From: Amphiura filiformis | Taxonomy: Eukaryota > Echinodermata > Ophiuroidea > Amphilepidida > Amphiuridae | Length of the DNA stretch: 64,000 bases | Assembly: GCF_039555335.1 (NCBI RefSeq) | Contig: NC_092640.1 | Coordinates: 36,450,784-36,514,783 of the forward strand | Reading direction: 5' to 3' | In this document: positions 1-12,256 of the stretch, one piece after another | How positions within the stretch are numbered: position 1 is the stretch's first letter | Layout: every line of letters starts with the position of its first letter | The notes under the pieces: generated by a model | Seen by the model: only the letters and a program-made list of their open reading frames with translations | Told to the model about the DNA's origin: nothing | Database searches by the model: none | Position numbers and translations under genes: made by a program

Positions 1-291
1 GATACTAATTTTTGTTATAACCAACTGGTACACGAAATATACTAGCTTATTACCTATACAGAAAGGTGATTATCAGCCTTCACTCCGGGCCTCAGCAATT
101 TGACATGCCCGGTATATGCAGCCATTCTCCGTCTGGATAACATGACTGTCGCCCTCAATACGTCTGGACAAAAATTTAAATAACAATACGCTATTTACAT
201 ATCAATGCAGCCTCATGCTAATTAAAGCTGCCGCTTCCAGGAGTTCTTCTATGGTATGGGTTACTCTAGGAACAGAGTCCATCCAGTACGT

Positions 292-440
292 GACTCTATG
301 TCTAAAATTACTCTATATTGGGAGTCAAATGACTCCTGTGTATAGTCATCAACAGTGACTCTTTAGCGGGGTCAAGAAATTTATGACTCTTCAAGGGAGT
401 CAAATGACTCCCAATATGGAGTCAATTTAGACATAGAGTC
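292..440. mobile_element. Foldback/MITE, 150 bp
   Basis: Left arm GACTCTATGTCTAAAATTAC and TTGGGAGTCAAATGACTCC, complement at 395-440. No coding sequence. Confidence 0.8.
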
Positions 441-3400
441 GCAGAGTGGCTGGACTCTTACATTTAGAGTCACATAGACTCCAGTTTGGCTTTCAGTGAA
501 CATGAAACACTGAAATTGAGTACCACATAAGAATTGGAGGTGTCGGGTCCTTTTAAGTGTACCAAAATGCTAATATTTCATTGACGCCAATGTGCTGTTA
601 ATTGACACGCCACAGCAGTGTATTCAATGGTGTCATTTGACACTCCGATTTACTCCAGTAGTAGAACCTGTCACTTACACCCCAAGGGAGGATGTCACTA
701 CACCCCAAGGGAGGGAGGGAGCTTAGTTCTACTACGTACTAGTACTCTTCTGGGGTGTCAACTCGTCTGTCACTTGACACCTTCATAGTGTTGATTTGAG
801 CTTTTCGCGTTGTGCACATGCGTATTGTTTTAACACTGCCCGTCTGCGCAGCAAAGTGGTCGTGTGAAATCGGGAGCTCCGTCTAAAATGTGAGTAGGCC
901 GAAAGTAGGAGCTTCAATTCATGTTGCGTTATTGCGCGCAGGACATTCGGAACGACTCTCACCCCCTAAGCAATTAAAAGTTCGTTGTAAAATAGAGAGC
1001 CATGCTATATTTGATTCGATACAAGCACACTGTTATTCAGTACAAACTAACATTTGTCTTTTTTTCATTATTGTTGTCTCGTTTGGCTACTTTGCCAATG
1101 GTTGGATCAACGTTGGCAAATGTTTGGCTAAAAGTCAAATTACTCCCGGGAAATTACTATCATTGGGCCGACGGACAAAATTGGGTTGGCCCATTGTTCA
1201 CCTACCAACATATTGTGCCAACATATGCAGCAATATGTTGTGCCAACGTTAGGCTCACTATGCTTTGCTATCGGGACATGCGCGGAGCGTGCAAAATTCT
1301 GCACAACTTTAATACAGAACTTAATTTTAGTTATAATGAAGTTCAGTGAATTTCGGTTTTATGCGAATAGATTTTAAATCATATTCAATATAAACACGCT
1401 GATTGAGGTGTGAGATTAGATAATGTTTCAAATATTTTGAGCCATATTATTTCATTCAGTTCAAGTCATTTAATTAATAAAAATTCCCTTTAAAAGGGAA
1501 GGCCAGCCTCAATGCAGAAGAGGTCTTGTAAATAGTTTGGGTCACCGTGAAAGGCATTTGTTAGGATCACGCTTACATCCATGTTACATGACAGTTCACC
1601 AAACCATCAATGGTGAGAACATGCACACTGAAACAGCAAAAAGCATTAACTCCTATAACTCCTGTCAACTCTTTAATTCATTACTCCAAATTGGTCTGTA
1701 TTTTTGTCTTTACTGCTTTTTTACCCATGCTTATTATTAAAATCAAGAAATACACTGCAGTTGTTAGTTAATTCGCTATGTAAACTCAACTTACATGCAC
1801 ATTTTATTTTAAAATGATTTTATATTGTTTCGCAATGTATAGTTTACTATAAAGTAGATAGTGGCAAACACATGATAAAAAGGACTGATCATTCACTACA
1901 ATCTTCACTTTTAAACTGTATTTTTTGAATGTGTTGATTGTTAGTCCGAAACTCCTGCAAAGCTATGGACATGGCATCTTACCTACTCCATTCTGTAATA
2001 GTCTGCATTGTGTGTTTTCTCAGTCTTCAATCATTTTGTTGAATGTAATTTTATGAATCAAATAAAAAAAAGATAGAAAGTGGCCTCACTTTAGTTATGT
2101 GTCATTTTACAGTATTTATAATTTATAAAGACAATAATGTATTTATTTTCTATAAGTGCATGCCAAAGTATGGGATATATTGTTCAATATTATAGCTAAC
2201 CCCTAAAAACTTTATTTTCCATCGGATTTTTCCCGTTGAAAAGACAAAACTAATGTTAAAGATAGCAATAATATCATCAATAACATTTTGAGTCAATTTT
2301 ATCCATAAAACGATACAGGATAGGATAGATAATTACTTTGACTTCAATGTGGTCCATATAATGAAGATTTTGATTCTACAACATTATTAGATCTGTTATC
2401 AACATATCAATTAATATGCACTCACAGGCAACCAAACATCATGTTATGCTCAGTAGTCCACTGATATGACCTTGTTCTAGTGATCATTCCCCGCTAATTA
2501 CTAATTGTTGACCATGTCATTTTTGTTATATGCTGATTGCTGAACAAGTTTATGTTTATATGTGTAGGCCTAACCTATGATAACTTTATAAGTCATAATT
2601 AATTCAAACATAACTTTGGCAATACTCAATCGTTTTCGTTCGTTGAAACGGCAAAACATACTTTCTTTTCCTTGCAAATCGAATTAGCAGACATCAAAAA
2701 CAGTTCCACCACAAGAAGTAAAAAAAATAATTCATACCAATAGAAGAAGGCTATAATCTTAGCTAATCTTTAGTGTACACAAATCCCCTCTCAGAATTAG
2801 ATACCAGCCCTATGGGCTGGCGAAAAAAACCCCGTATCCCGTGTACCAAATATTGGTAAATGGTAAAAGACAGAAAAAGTAAAAAGACAAGCTTGGAGCT
2901 GCAAGAGTTAGATTGTTATGGACACGATGGGTGTAAGCGCGAAAATGTTGAAGGTCAGGTCAAGGTCATCGGAGGTGAATTGCATGTTCACAATTCTACG
3001 CCAAAAAGTTAAAAGTGCATAATGAGGTTGACTAAGTATTGTTGAATAGTCAAAATGTTCAAAGTCGTGTCATAAAACGTAATCACAACTAAGTATCAAA
3101 ACCATCTAACGCAGCTGTTATAAATACGCATATAGCGTCAGAACTAATAACTGTGTTCACAATATTTTAACATAGAAGGGTGGTTTATTTACGCACATAC
3201 CCCATTTGTCCAATTTCGTTCAATACAACAACACAGCAGCAGTGTTTTTAAAGAAACATGTATACCCGAATTTAAAAGTTGCAGCTATTTGTATTGACAA
3301 GATAATGGATTTGAGTCTCTCTTTTCATGGTTATCCATCCCATGCTAAAGCAATAAATATACGTCACTATACGTCAATTTAAAAATAATAAGTATTAACT

Positions 3401-3790
3401 TGTTGATTAAATTCGCTTAAAACATGTAAAAAGAGAATTTTTGGTCATTTTGATTACGGTTCCTTAAGGTTCTCAAGTGCCACGAATCCACAATATGGGA
3501 GGGTAAAAGGGTGTCAAGGTCGGTCAATGGTGCCAAGTTGGGGCAAGGAGAGTGCGTTAAAGGCCAATATTGGAATGTCATCTTTCCCTGGGTAATATCT
3601 ACACCAGGCCAGCCCATGGCCAGAGGGTAACATGAGTAGGTTTGTTTCACCTTGAAGGCAAGGATAGTCTTGCAAATATGGGCCAACTTTCCCCTAGGCC
3701 ATCTAATATGCCATTAATTAGTTGGACTACAACTGGTATCTACTGGTCAGTTTATACTCTTATTTCCACACCTGTTATTTTTATATGAGC
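441..3790. other. No gene recognised; AT-rich intergenic DNA
   Basis: Short frames at 890-1377 and 1537-1740 show no domain or splice support. Short repeats of GGTGTCA.TTGACACC words lie at 540-790, and inverted ATATTGTGCCAACATAT words near 1208-1250. An N-terminal SSAT exon was sought here and not found. Confidence 0.5.
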
Positions 3791-4230
3791 CTTTAAGGGA
3801 AAGACGGATGGGTCAAATGGTCATGTGATGTCAGTATGGGCCAATGGGTATCATTGTAGGTGAATGGGTGTCATGGTGGGATAAGGGGCGTCGGGGCTGT
3901 CGGGGTAGGTCAAGGTAGGTCATGGTGAGTCAAGCGATATTATGACGGGTCAGGGGGTGTCATGGATCATCAATGAGTGCCATGGTGGGTCATGAGGTCT
4001 CATGACGAGTCAAAGGTTAATATGGTTGCTCAAGGTTAGGTCTCACTATGGGGGGTCAAATTAAATGTTAATACATAAATGGGATCACTATACCTTATTT
4101 GAAATTAGAGATAGTGACCTTATTTAAAATTAGTGATACCGAACTTAACAAGTAAAGAACCTTATTTTGGAATCAGTAATATCGAACCACTGAATAAGGA
4201 TCTTCTTTGTAATTAGTGATAGCGAACCTT
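3790..4230. repeat. Degenerate short tandem repeats
   Basis: 3800-4050 is built of GGGTCA(T/A)GG-like words; 4070-4225 of a 35-45 bp unit with CCTTATTTGAAATTAGTGAT and AGCGAACC. It directly precedes the SSAT-A middle exon. Confidence 0.6.
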
Positions 4231-4527
4231 AGAGATAACTATAGCGAACCTATAGGCTATATCGGTCCGGATATTACCGTCATATGGCGGTTCTTCATGT
4301 GATGATCTTGTCATTGTTGCTGTTGTACGTATTAGCACCAATCCGGCTTCAAATGTGGTGGAGGATCGATCTGAATTGTCAAAAAGTGGCTGAAAAGAAC
4401 AAAAAATGGGTCATTTTGCCGAAAGCTGGGAGGGACACGCCCCCGGTTGACGCACATGGTTGTACTGATGAATTACATTTATGTTCAAGACTGACTGACT
4501 TTTTTACATTATCATTCACTAATTTAG

Positions 4528-4716
4528 AGTTAATCTCGGATGGCTTTGGGCCTCGTCCATGGTACCACTGTATCGTAGCATGTATTAACCATCACGATCA
4601 AGATTCACATCAAGGAACGGAAATTGTAGGCTTTGCTATGTACGCTTTTTCCTATGACGTTAATGGAGGAAGAACGATCTTTGGTCTTGAATTATTCGTG
4701 AACCCAGAACACACAG
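4528..4716 (+). CDS. SSAT-like acetyltransferase copy A, middle exon
   Basis: An exon of a GNAT-fold diamine/polyamine acetyltransferase-like protein (SSAT family: acetyl-CoA transfer to spermidine, spermine or thialysine). After the acceptor AATTTAG it reads LISDGFGPRPWYHCIVA, then EIVGFAMYAFSYDVNGGRT and LFVNPEHTG. This corresponds to DGFG..PFYHCLVAE, IVGFAMYYFTYD and LYLEDFFV in SSAT1. The donor is G/GTAAAA, and the exon begins with two bases and ends with one base of split codons. The Glu of the family YLED motif is not at its usual place (FGLELFV). The N-terminal exon was not found upstream in the window. Confidence 0.8.
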
Positions 4717-4999
4717 GTAAAATGATTATTGTCAGAGTTACAGTATTCAGCCCATACGGCACGATTTAGGGTGTAAAAAAATCGGATCTTTTTTTTTTTC
4801 TACAGCCTCACATTTCTTAAGAACTAAAAGACTGTTGCCTCACAAAACAATCAATAAAAAAGCAGAAAATATATTAAATACATCAATGTAATTATGCAGC
4901 ATTGGAAATGGTTGCGACATTGTAACCAGTATTATAAATCATAAAAGACTGGAGGGAAATATAGTCCAGTTTCGATAAGCACAAAGGTTTTAATGCCCA

Positions 5000-6106
5000 A
5001 CCTAAATACATAGACCACTCAAAATAATAGAAAACATAACATTAAAATTTAAGATTTTTTTTCTCTTTCCTAAAAACGATCGCCTCACAAAACAATATAA
5101 AACAAAAGATAGCCACTCACAAAATAATAGAAAACACAACATTTAGATTTTGTTTGTCTCTCTTAAAATTGACCGCCTCACAAAACAATATAAAACAAAG
5201 AAAACTATTCACAAAATAATACAAAACATAACATTAAGATTTTTTCTTTCCTAAAAACGATCGCCTCACATAACAATATAAAACAAAAGATATCCACTCA
5301 CAAAATATTAGAAAACATAACAAATAGTGTTTTTTTACTCTTTCCTAAAAATTAGTGATCGCCTCACAAAACAATATAAAACAAAATAAATCCAATCATA
5401 AAATAATAGAAAACATAACATAGTGGATTTTGTATCTCTCTGCAAATGATCGCATCACAAAACAATATGAAACAAAAGAAATCCAATCACAAAATAATAG
5501 AAAACATAAAACAGTGTTGTTGTTTTTTGTCTCTCCTGCAAATGATCGCCTCACAAAACAATATAAAACAAAAGAAATCCAATCACAAAGTAATAAAAAA
5601 AATAACATAGTGTTTTTTATCTCTCCTGCAAATGATCGGTTTCTTTTGTTTTATTTAGATTTTTAATGAGAGATTAAAACTTCATATGTTATGTTTTGTT
5701 TTATTTTGTAATCACAAAATAATACAAAACATAACATAGTGGTTTTTTACCTCTCCTGCAAATGATCGCCTCACAAAACAATATAAAACAAAAGAAATCC
5801 AATTACAAAATAATACAAAACATAACATATTCGTTATTTTTATCTCTCCTGCAAGTGATCGCCTCACAAAACAATATAAAACAAAAGAAAGCCAATCACA
5901 AAATAATACAAAACATAACATAGTGGTTTTTTACCTCTCCTGCAAATGATCGCCTCACAAACAATATAAAAGAAAAGAAATCCAATTACAAAATAATACA
6001 AAACATAACATATTCGTTATTTTTATCTCTCCTGCAAGTGATCGCCTCACAAAATATTATAAAACAAAAGAAATCCAATCACAAAATAATACAAAACATA
6101 ACATAA
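5000..6106. repeat. AT-rich tandem array, first part
   Basis: About 12 units of 70-90 bp; the left units are shorter and more diverged, the right ones (from about 5390) nearly identical. The ORF-like stretches on both strands repeat with the unit and are not genes. Confidence 0.88.
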
Positions 6107-7378
6107 TGTTTTTGGGCGGGTGCGGCGTGCCGCACCCGCCTATATTCTCTGACTATTGACCTACTTTTTCACATGCCGCAGTGTTGAGAAAATATTCGTG
6201 CCGGTTATATCCCAAACACCCACAGAAGTGATAGTTTGCGGCGAGTTTTGTAATTATTACTTGATTTTGATATGTAAGTAATACAATAAAGTCGTCATAG
6301 GCAGTAATGTGTATGTATTAAAAGAAATAACAAAAATAATTATTTAAGTAATAGAAATACTATTTTGAAATTGCAGCAAGATTTGCAGATGTTTTTATTT
6401 GAACAGTACCAGTTCACCAGTTTTGCTAGTTTTCCTAATCTTTGGGCTAAATTAATAGCATCGTGAAGGTCATACATATCATACATATCAGACAGCTTCG
6501 GCAGGTACTTAAATACAGCTTGTATGTGCATTGTGTTCAGTGTGTACATAGGCTATTTACTTTTCAAATCTTGTGACAAATAGTGCTGGCTGATGCTTGT
6601 ATAAGGTATTATAGACAAATTATTAGAATACATGTGCACCAGTAGAAATGGCCCAGGTTGAATAAAATAAATAAACATATGAATGAATATTTTATTCCCT
6701 GGATTATTTTTGTTGGGACAAAATAATGATATAGTTTGACGCTTTGAAATACAGTTATGTTAATCATAATAAAGTTACAAAGTTACAAAGTTAAAAAATG
6801 ATATCGAAATATTGTAAAATCAAACTTTTTCCCTCATAAGTTGTATCAAAACAACATATTGAGGAAATTGATATGACATATTTTTAAACTTTGATATGGA
6901 AATATACCCCAGCCCTGTTGTCTCACCAGAGAAGATGAGCAGAAGTCTTTCTATCTGATGATAAAAAAAACCTCTAGGTATGATTACGAAAATGTTTTAA
7001 ATAACTATTATCTACAAAAGTTTTATAACAATGTTTTATATAAAATATTAACATAAAACGTCTGTTATGATGTGAAGGGTTAATATAAAAACAGGGAAAA
7101 TCTGTTCCAACTGACCAGCAGAGAACAAAGGATACCGTAAGCAATAGATAAGATTAAAATCAGGGAAAATATGACACAACCTCCAATGGGGGAATAACAA
7201 ACGTATGTACACGTATAAAGTTAAACACTCTTTTAACTTTGTTTATACGTTTTGTGTTATTCCCCCATTGGAAATTGATGTTGTGTCATATTTTCCCTGT
7301 TTTTAATTGTGAACTTGACTTATTCATTCATTTATCTTGACAATTTTTCATTTGCCCGCCCTATTCCTTTTAAAGGAA
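6107..7378. mobile_element. Insertion splitting the tandem array
   Basis: 1.27 kb without satellite units. It begins at a GC-rich hairpin (GGGCGGGTGCGG / CCGCACCCGCC, 6115-6141) and ends near GCCCGCCCTATTCC. Inside is a 150-bp foldback (about 7155-7305, arms GGGAAAATATGACACAACCT / TTGTGTCATATTTTCCCTG). No protein recognised. Whether it is one element is inferred from the array resuming on both sides. Confidence 0.55.
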
Positions 7379-8340
7379 TTTTTATTTTATCTCTCCTGCA
7401 AATGATCGCATCACAAAACAATATAAAACAAAAGAAATCCAATCACAAAATAATACAAAACATACCATAGTGTTTTTTTATCTCTCCTGCAAATAATCGC
7501 ATCACAAAACAATATAAAACAAAAGAAATCCAATCACAAAATAATACAAAACATAACATAGTGTTTTTTTATCTCTCCTGCATATGATCGCATCACAAAA
7601 CAATATAAAACAAAACAAATCCAATCACAAAATAATACAAAACATAACGGGTTTTTCACCTCCTATGCAAATGATCGCCTCACAAAACAATATAAAACAA
7701 AAGAAATCCAATCACAAAGTAATAAAAAATATAACATAGTGTTTTTTATCTCTCCTGCAAATGATCGGATTTCTTTTCTTTTATACTGTTTTGTGAGGCG
7801 ATCATTTGCAGGATAGATAAAAACCCCACTATGTTATGTTTTGTTTTATTTTGTAATCACAAAATAATACAAAACATAACATAGTGGTTTTTTACCATTC
7901 CTGCAAATGATCGTCTCACAAAACAATATAAAAGAAAAGAAATCCAATCACAAAATAATACAAAACATAACATAGTGGTTTTTTACCTCTCCTGCAAATG
8001 ATCGCCTCACAAAACAATATAAAAGAAAAGAAATCCAATCACAAAATAATACAAAACATAACATATTGCTATTTTTATCTCTCCTGCAAGTGATCGCCTT
8101 ACAAAACAATAAAAACCAAAGAAATCCAATCATAAAATAATAGAAAACATAACATAGTGGTTTTTTTTTTGTATCTCTCCTGCAAATGGTCGCATCACAA
8201 AATAATATGTAACAAAAGAAATCCAATCACAAAATAATAGCAAACATAAAATAGTGGGTTTTTTATCTCTCCTGCAAATAATCGCCTCACAAAACAATAT
8301 AAAACAAAAGAAATCCAATCACAATATAATAGAATGCATA
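7379..8340. repeat. AT-rich tandem array, second part
   Basis: About 11 units of the same 85-90 bp satellite, including one inverted unit at about 7765-7850, which makes a local palindrome. Confidence 0.88.
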
Positions 8341-9049
8341 AAAATGTGGAGAGACTGTAGAGGGCGGTAATGTGAGTGCGGCACAAAATCCTCACACAGA
8401 AATTACACCCTAAATCGTGCCATTGCTGCCAACTTGTGTTGAAACACCCCCTAGGTTTTACCCTACCAGCAAATTTAGCCCCGATAATAAGGTAATTTAA
8501 TATAGAATTAACCCCCTAATAAGTTTTTGGGTAGTAAAATGCAACAAATGTACCCCTTTATTTTGGACTCATAATTTACCAACAATTTGAAAAGGTACCC
8601 TAAACAAGTTGTTCATTTTCAGAAAACTATCCTTATTCTTGAAAATCAGTGTTTGTTAGACCCTAAATGCGTCACGCGCGTAACTTGCCTTGCCTAAAAA
8701 AACACCCCCTTATCCTTGTTTTTTTTTGTCACGCATGCGTACAGACTATTTATGTGAGTGCCCCCCCACCGTGGTAATATCTCACACCAGGGTCGTAAAA
8801 GGTCACACATCGTTACTAAGTCGGGGCCCAGAGTTATTATCTTCGGGCCCCGACTGCCATAAACTGGTGTCAATCTTTGTCACGTTTGAGTGTTTATTTG
8901 GTATCAAATTGGAGATAACAAGATTCTGCACACGACCGTATCAATCACATTGTCATAACAAGATCAAGTTTTGGTGTAGGACAGGTTACATGACTGTGGA
9001 CTTTCTTTATTTGAGAAGTTCATAATAAAACATTATGTCCATCATGGGC

Positions 9050-9192
9050 AGGAAAAACCTCCCATGTGTCTTTGGCCCTTGAACATGTTTAAAGCCAAAC
9101 CTCCTATGCAACATATATTCCCAGGTTTGCAGGTTTGTTTTAAACATGTTCAAGGGCCACAGACACATAAAAGGTTTTTCCTACCCAATACC
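9050..9192. mobile_element. Palindromic MITE (GGGCAGGAAAAACCT family)
   Basis: Arms GGCAGGAAAAACCT...TGGCCCTTGAACATGTTTA and the complement to about 9190. Relatives lie at 26995-27045 (half) and 37630-37752. Copies sit just upstream of the 41-nt SSAT exon in both gene copies, so this insertion probably predates the duplication. Confidence 0.7.
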
Positions 9193-9243
9193 TTGCCCTC
9201 CCATGGCCGATTAGCCCCTAAAGGATGTATTTTTGCTTTGCAG

Positions 9244-9284
9244 GTCATCGCCTTGGAAAGGCTCTAATGGACGCAGTATTTCTG
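9244..9284 (+). CDS. SSAT-like copy A, acetyl-CoA loop exon (41 nt)
   Basis: A very short exon between TTTGCAG and GTACGC. Joined to the previous exon it reads EHTGHRLGKALMDAVFL, at the position of the acetyl-CoA pyrophosphate loop (RGFGIG in SSAT1). Here the loop is TGHRLG, so the Arg and one Gly are changed. The pseudogene copy B has an exon of identical length and nearly identical sequence at 27083-27123, which supports it as a true exon. Confidence 0.8.
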
Positions 9285-9301
9285 GTACGCAGTGCAGGTC
9301 T

Positions 9302-9606
9302 ATTCGTTGTAGAAGTGACGCAATAATTGGATAAACAACCATAGCATCAATAGATGAATAGAATGTTTGACTATATCGCCCTGCACTACAACGTCCACGC
9401 GGTACCTATGCATTGAACCATATCATGCTGATCACTCGTACCTGTAAGATTAGCATCTTTGAAAGGAGCGGTATTGCATTCAATGTATGATTGCAGACAT
9501 GCACATGAGTGCAACCTGCTTGTAGTGCAGGGCGTTATAGTCAAAATTGTTTTCATCTATTGGTATGGTTGTTAATTATATCTATTACGTCACTTCTACA
9601 GCGAAT
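9302..9606. mobile_element. Foldback element, 305 bp
   Basis: Inverted ends ATTCG(T/C)TGTAGAAGTGACG, inner arms CGCCCTGCACTACA / TGTAGTGCAGGGCG. It starts 18 bp past the SSAT-A exon donor. Confidence 0.8.
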
Positions 9607-11361
9607 TCTCGCCATGGATTATGACAATAGATTAAAAACTTTTCACATTATCTGTTACTGAAGAAAATCCATGCATTCTTGGCTAAATCAGGGCCGCTGA
9701 TTTCAAATAATGAAGTCAGAATTTACCCAGCACGTCACACTTTCTAGTTAGTTTTTACTGAGAAGATATATAAAAAGACATTATAAAATATATCCGTCAT
9801 CATGTTTGGGTTAAACAGTCCTTGATACCCGGTTTTCAACACTTTATGTCTTGATAGAATCCTTTCACCAAGTTCGTCACTTACATCACACACCGACATC
9901 GCCTGGCTAATAATTACTTAATTGGTACAGCAGAGATACTAAAATAAATACCCGGGATCGATACACGTGAATGTGCTATGCACGATTTGATATTCAGACG
10001 ATAAATCTTTGGATACCGGGGTAGAAAATGATGAATATATCCAGTATTTGTTTGTTGTTGTTCTAAAGAAGCCATATTTAGATCCTTGTACTTGAACATA
10101 TGTGTTGAAAGGATATGATAGTCATTAGCTTGAGTATTGAGAAAGAAGCGTGCGTCTTGAACTCAAAAACTGACCAAAATTCTGATTTTATATTGCGTTG
10201 GTCCTGTATGGACTACAGCGCGTAGGCTATAGCTGCACTCACTACTCCCGTTGAGGCAGTAAAAAAGTCGATAACCATTGACCTCAATGGCGTATACAAG
10301 CTTACTCACACACAGAGAAATCATTACCCGGCTATATATTGTCAGTAGCCTTAGTCAGGTCCCTCGGCTCATTATGCGTCTTAAAGGTCGGAACAAAATG
10401 GCCATGCTGTGGATTCAACCTACCATGGCGATTTCTGCCATGAAGATATCGGGGCGATGACACTGTGCAAAATCAAGGCGAGTATACAAGAAAGCGCATT
10501 TTTAAACTTGGTGATGGAGGTACAACTTTTTGAATGACCCTCGTATTATTACCCATAAAACGTTTTGCGTTCGCTGGGATATGGACAAGAAAGATTTTAC
10601 TATTCAGGGTAAAAATATGAGTTCTGACTAAATCGAGCATGCTGATTCCGAATCTGACGTCAGAATTTGTCCATCATGTCAGGATTTTAAGACATAGGCC
10701 TATGTAAGCCTATCAGCTACCCACAAGGGCGGAAAACTGGTGTTGGTTTCCATAAATCAGTGTGGTGTTGTGAATTTGTGATCACTACCACCATAGCTAT
10801 CAGCTGTGATTCCTGGGCGGCGGTAAAACAATGTCTAAAATATTATTTTTCAGCACCGCTGTCACCCAAAGACCCCTTATTTTTTCCTTTCGATTTGTTA
10901 CCTGAAGACCCTTATATTTCCATTTGAACAACAACGAGTCAGCTCGTTATATATCACTGCTTTTGTTACTTCTTTTGAAACAACAAAGCCATTTAGAACT
11001 GGAAATTAATTTTTTAAGACTATTTTTGACTCTCACCCAAAGACCCCATTTTCACACAATAGATCCAGAAAGTTCGTCTCTCACCCAATCTGACATATTT
11101 GAACATTTTGCTCTCACCGAATGCCAAAACGCACCCAATGACCCCATATCTTTTTTATATATTTTACTCTCAACGAATACGTACCCCTTACTCCCGGGCC
11201 CTTACTGTGAAAGTTCATGCCAGCCCTACACATATATCCATTTCATATTGAAGTGCCCCCTCCCCCTATCTGGAAGACGATCAACTACCGTACTTGAACA
11301 AAATCACTCAGTTTATTTTGTTTTGATTAAAGGTGATATCGATGTTTTTCTTTCAATAAAG
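9607..11361. other. SSAT-A last intron; no gene recognised
   Basis: Contains a half copy of the 37021-37420 element (about 10560-10600) and repeated CTCACCCAAAGACCCC words at 10860-11170. The open frame running into the last exon from 10924 is intronic until 11361. Confidence 0.55.
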
Positions 11362-11607
11362 CATGCTAAGGAACAAGGTTGTACGACTGCGCAGTGCCTG
11401 GTATTCCATAACAATCTACCTGCACGTCGATTACACGCTTCGTATGGATTCGTTGATCAAACAACTGACGTTCCCGACTCGCAAAGAATCAACTTTTTGG
11501 AAATTGATCCCAAGCGTTTCCCGGATACATTGAAGAAAGCTGAAGCTGAACTCAAAACATACAAACATATTGGACTCAAGGGACGAAACATAAAGTCTAA
11601 ATTATAA
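11362..11607 (+). CDS. SSAT-like copy A, last exon
   Basis: The acceptor CAATAAAG is in phase 0 with the preceding 41-nt exon. It reads HAKEQGCTTAQCLVFHNN, LPARRLHASYGFVDQTTDV, then a 40-residue basic tail to TAA at 11605. CTTAQCLVFHN aligns with CSSMHFLVAEWN of SSAT1. In the family NFYKRRGA / DLYKALGA position the catalytic Tyr is His (RLHASYGF). AATAAA lies at 11619, 12 nt past the stop. The tail is longer than in vertebrate SSAT. Confidence 0.8.
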   Translation, partial: HAKEQGCTTAQCLVFHNNLPARRLHASYGFVDQTTDVPDSQRINFLEIDPKRFPDTLKKAEAELKTYKHIGLKGRNIKSKL

Positions 11608-11624
11608 GATACGAACATAATAAA

Positions 11625-12256
11625 TAGCTTATCAAATAATAATCAATCACTGTACAAATTTAGACAAATAATGCTGACGAGTAATACTAGTATGAAGGGG
11701 TTGTCATTTTCGCCCTATTTGCATGATTTTTCTCGGGGGGGGGGGGGGAACACCCAAAACTTTCGCATTGGTATGTTATTGGTCAAAGTCAAGAACTAAG
11801 TTGCAACCTACGGAAATATGAATGTATTCATATGAATAGGCTGGACCTATTTTGGAAATATGTGCTGAATAAACTGGTTCTATTTTGGAAATATGTGACG
11901 TGTCATGTCAAAAGGAGACGCTTTTGGGCAGGATATCAATTTTGAGGTTTTTACATATCTTAAATATAGAGATATTTTGCTCCACAACGCCGTTTCTCCC
12001 AATGAAATCGGACATTCCTAAGCGAAGATATTTAGTTAGTAAATTATGGTATTATAAACTTGGAAATTGAGATATCGGTCTCTACAAATATTATTGACAA
12101 TGTTGAGAGTAGGAATTACCTTGAAAATGTCTCCAAAATACAAGATGCCAGTTATATTCCGGTCTGAAACTATCGACACATTGTACAGTCCATCCTTGAA
12201 TGTTTAAGACCTGTATCAGATTTCCAGCGAAGTTTAGTTTCCTTAAATCACACTTT
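11625..12256. other. No gene recognised downstream of SSAT-A
   Basis: AT-rich, with a run of 13 G near 11737. Short frames on both strands at 11885-12397 have no support. Confidence 0.5.

Larger units (their letters stand above)
4757..8420. repeat. Satellite block bounded by a 19-bp inverted repeat
   Basis: Left end GGCACGATTTAGGGTGTAA (4757-4775), right end its exact complement (8402-8420). Between them are two stretches of an 85-90 bp AT-rich tandem repeat (about 5000-6106 and 7380-8340) whose unit carries GATCGCCTCACAAAACAATA, AATCCAATCACAAAATAATA and TCTCTCCTGCAAATGATC. Some units are inverted (near 5635-5715 and 7770-7850). A 1.27-kb unrelated segment splits the array. It lies in the intron of SSAT-like copy A. 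Confidence 0.82.

Noticed and set aside
4284-4527. ATG-led extension upstream of the SSAT-A middle exon
   Set aside because: It does not resemble the SSAT N-terminus; the acceptor at 4527 and the similarity with copy B mark the exon start. The remaining similarity upstream is intronic.
5000-8340. CRISPR-like look of the 85-90 bp repeats
   Set aside because: The units are contiguous satellites without unique spacers, partly inverted, and the DNA is animal; no cas genes.
5396-8395. Open frames with WISFVLYCFVRRSFAGE-like repeats
   Set aside because: They recur with the satellite unit on both strands and are translations of repeat DNA.
10924-11361. Upstream part of the long frame joined to the SSAT-A last exon
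   Set aside because: Low-complexity intron sequence; similarity to SSAT starts at the acceptor at 11361.
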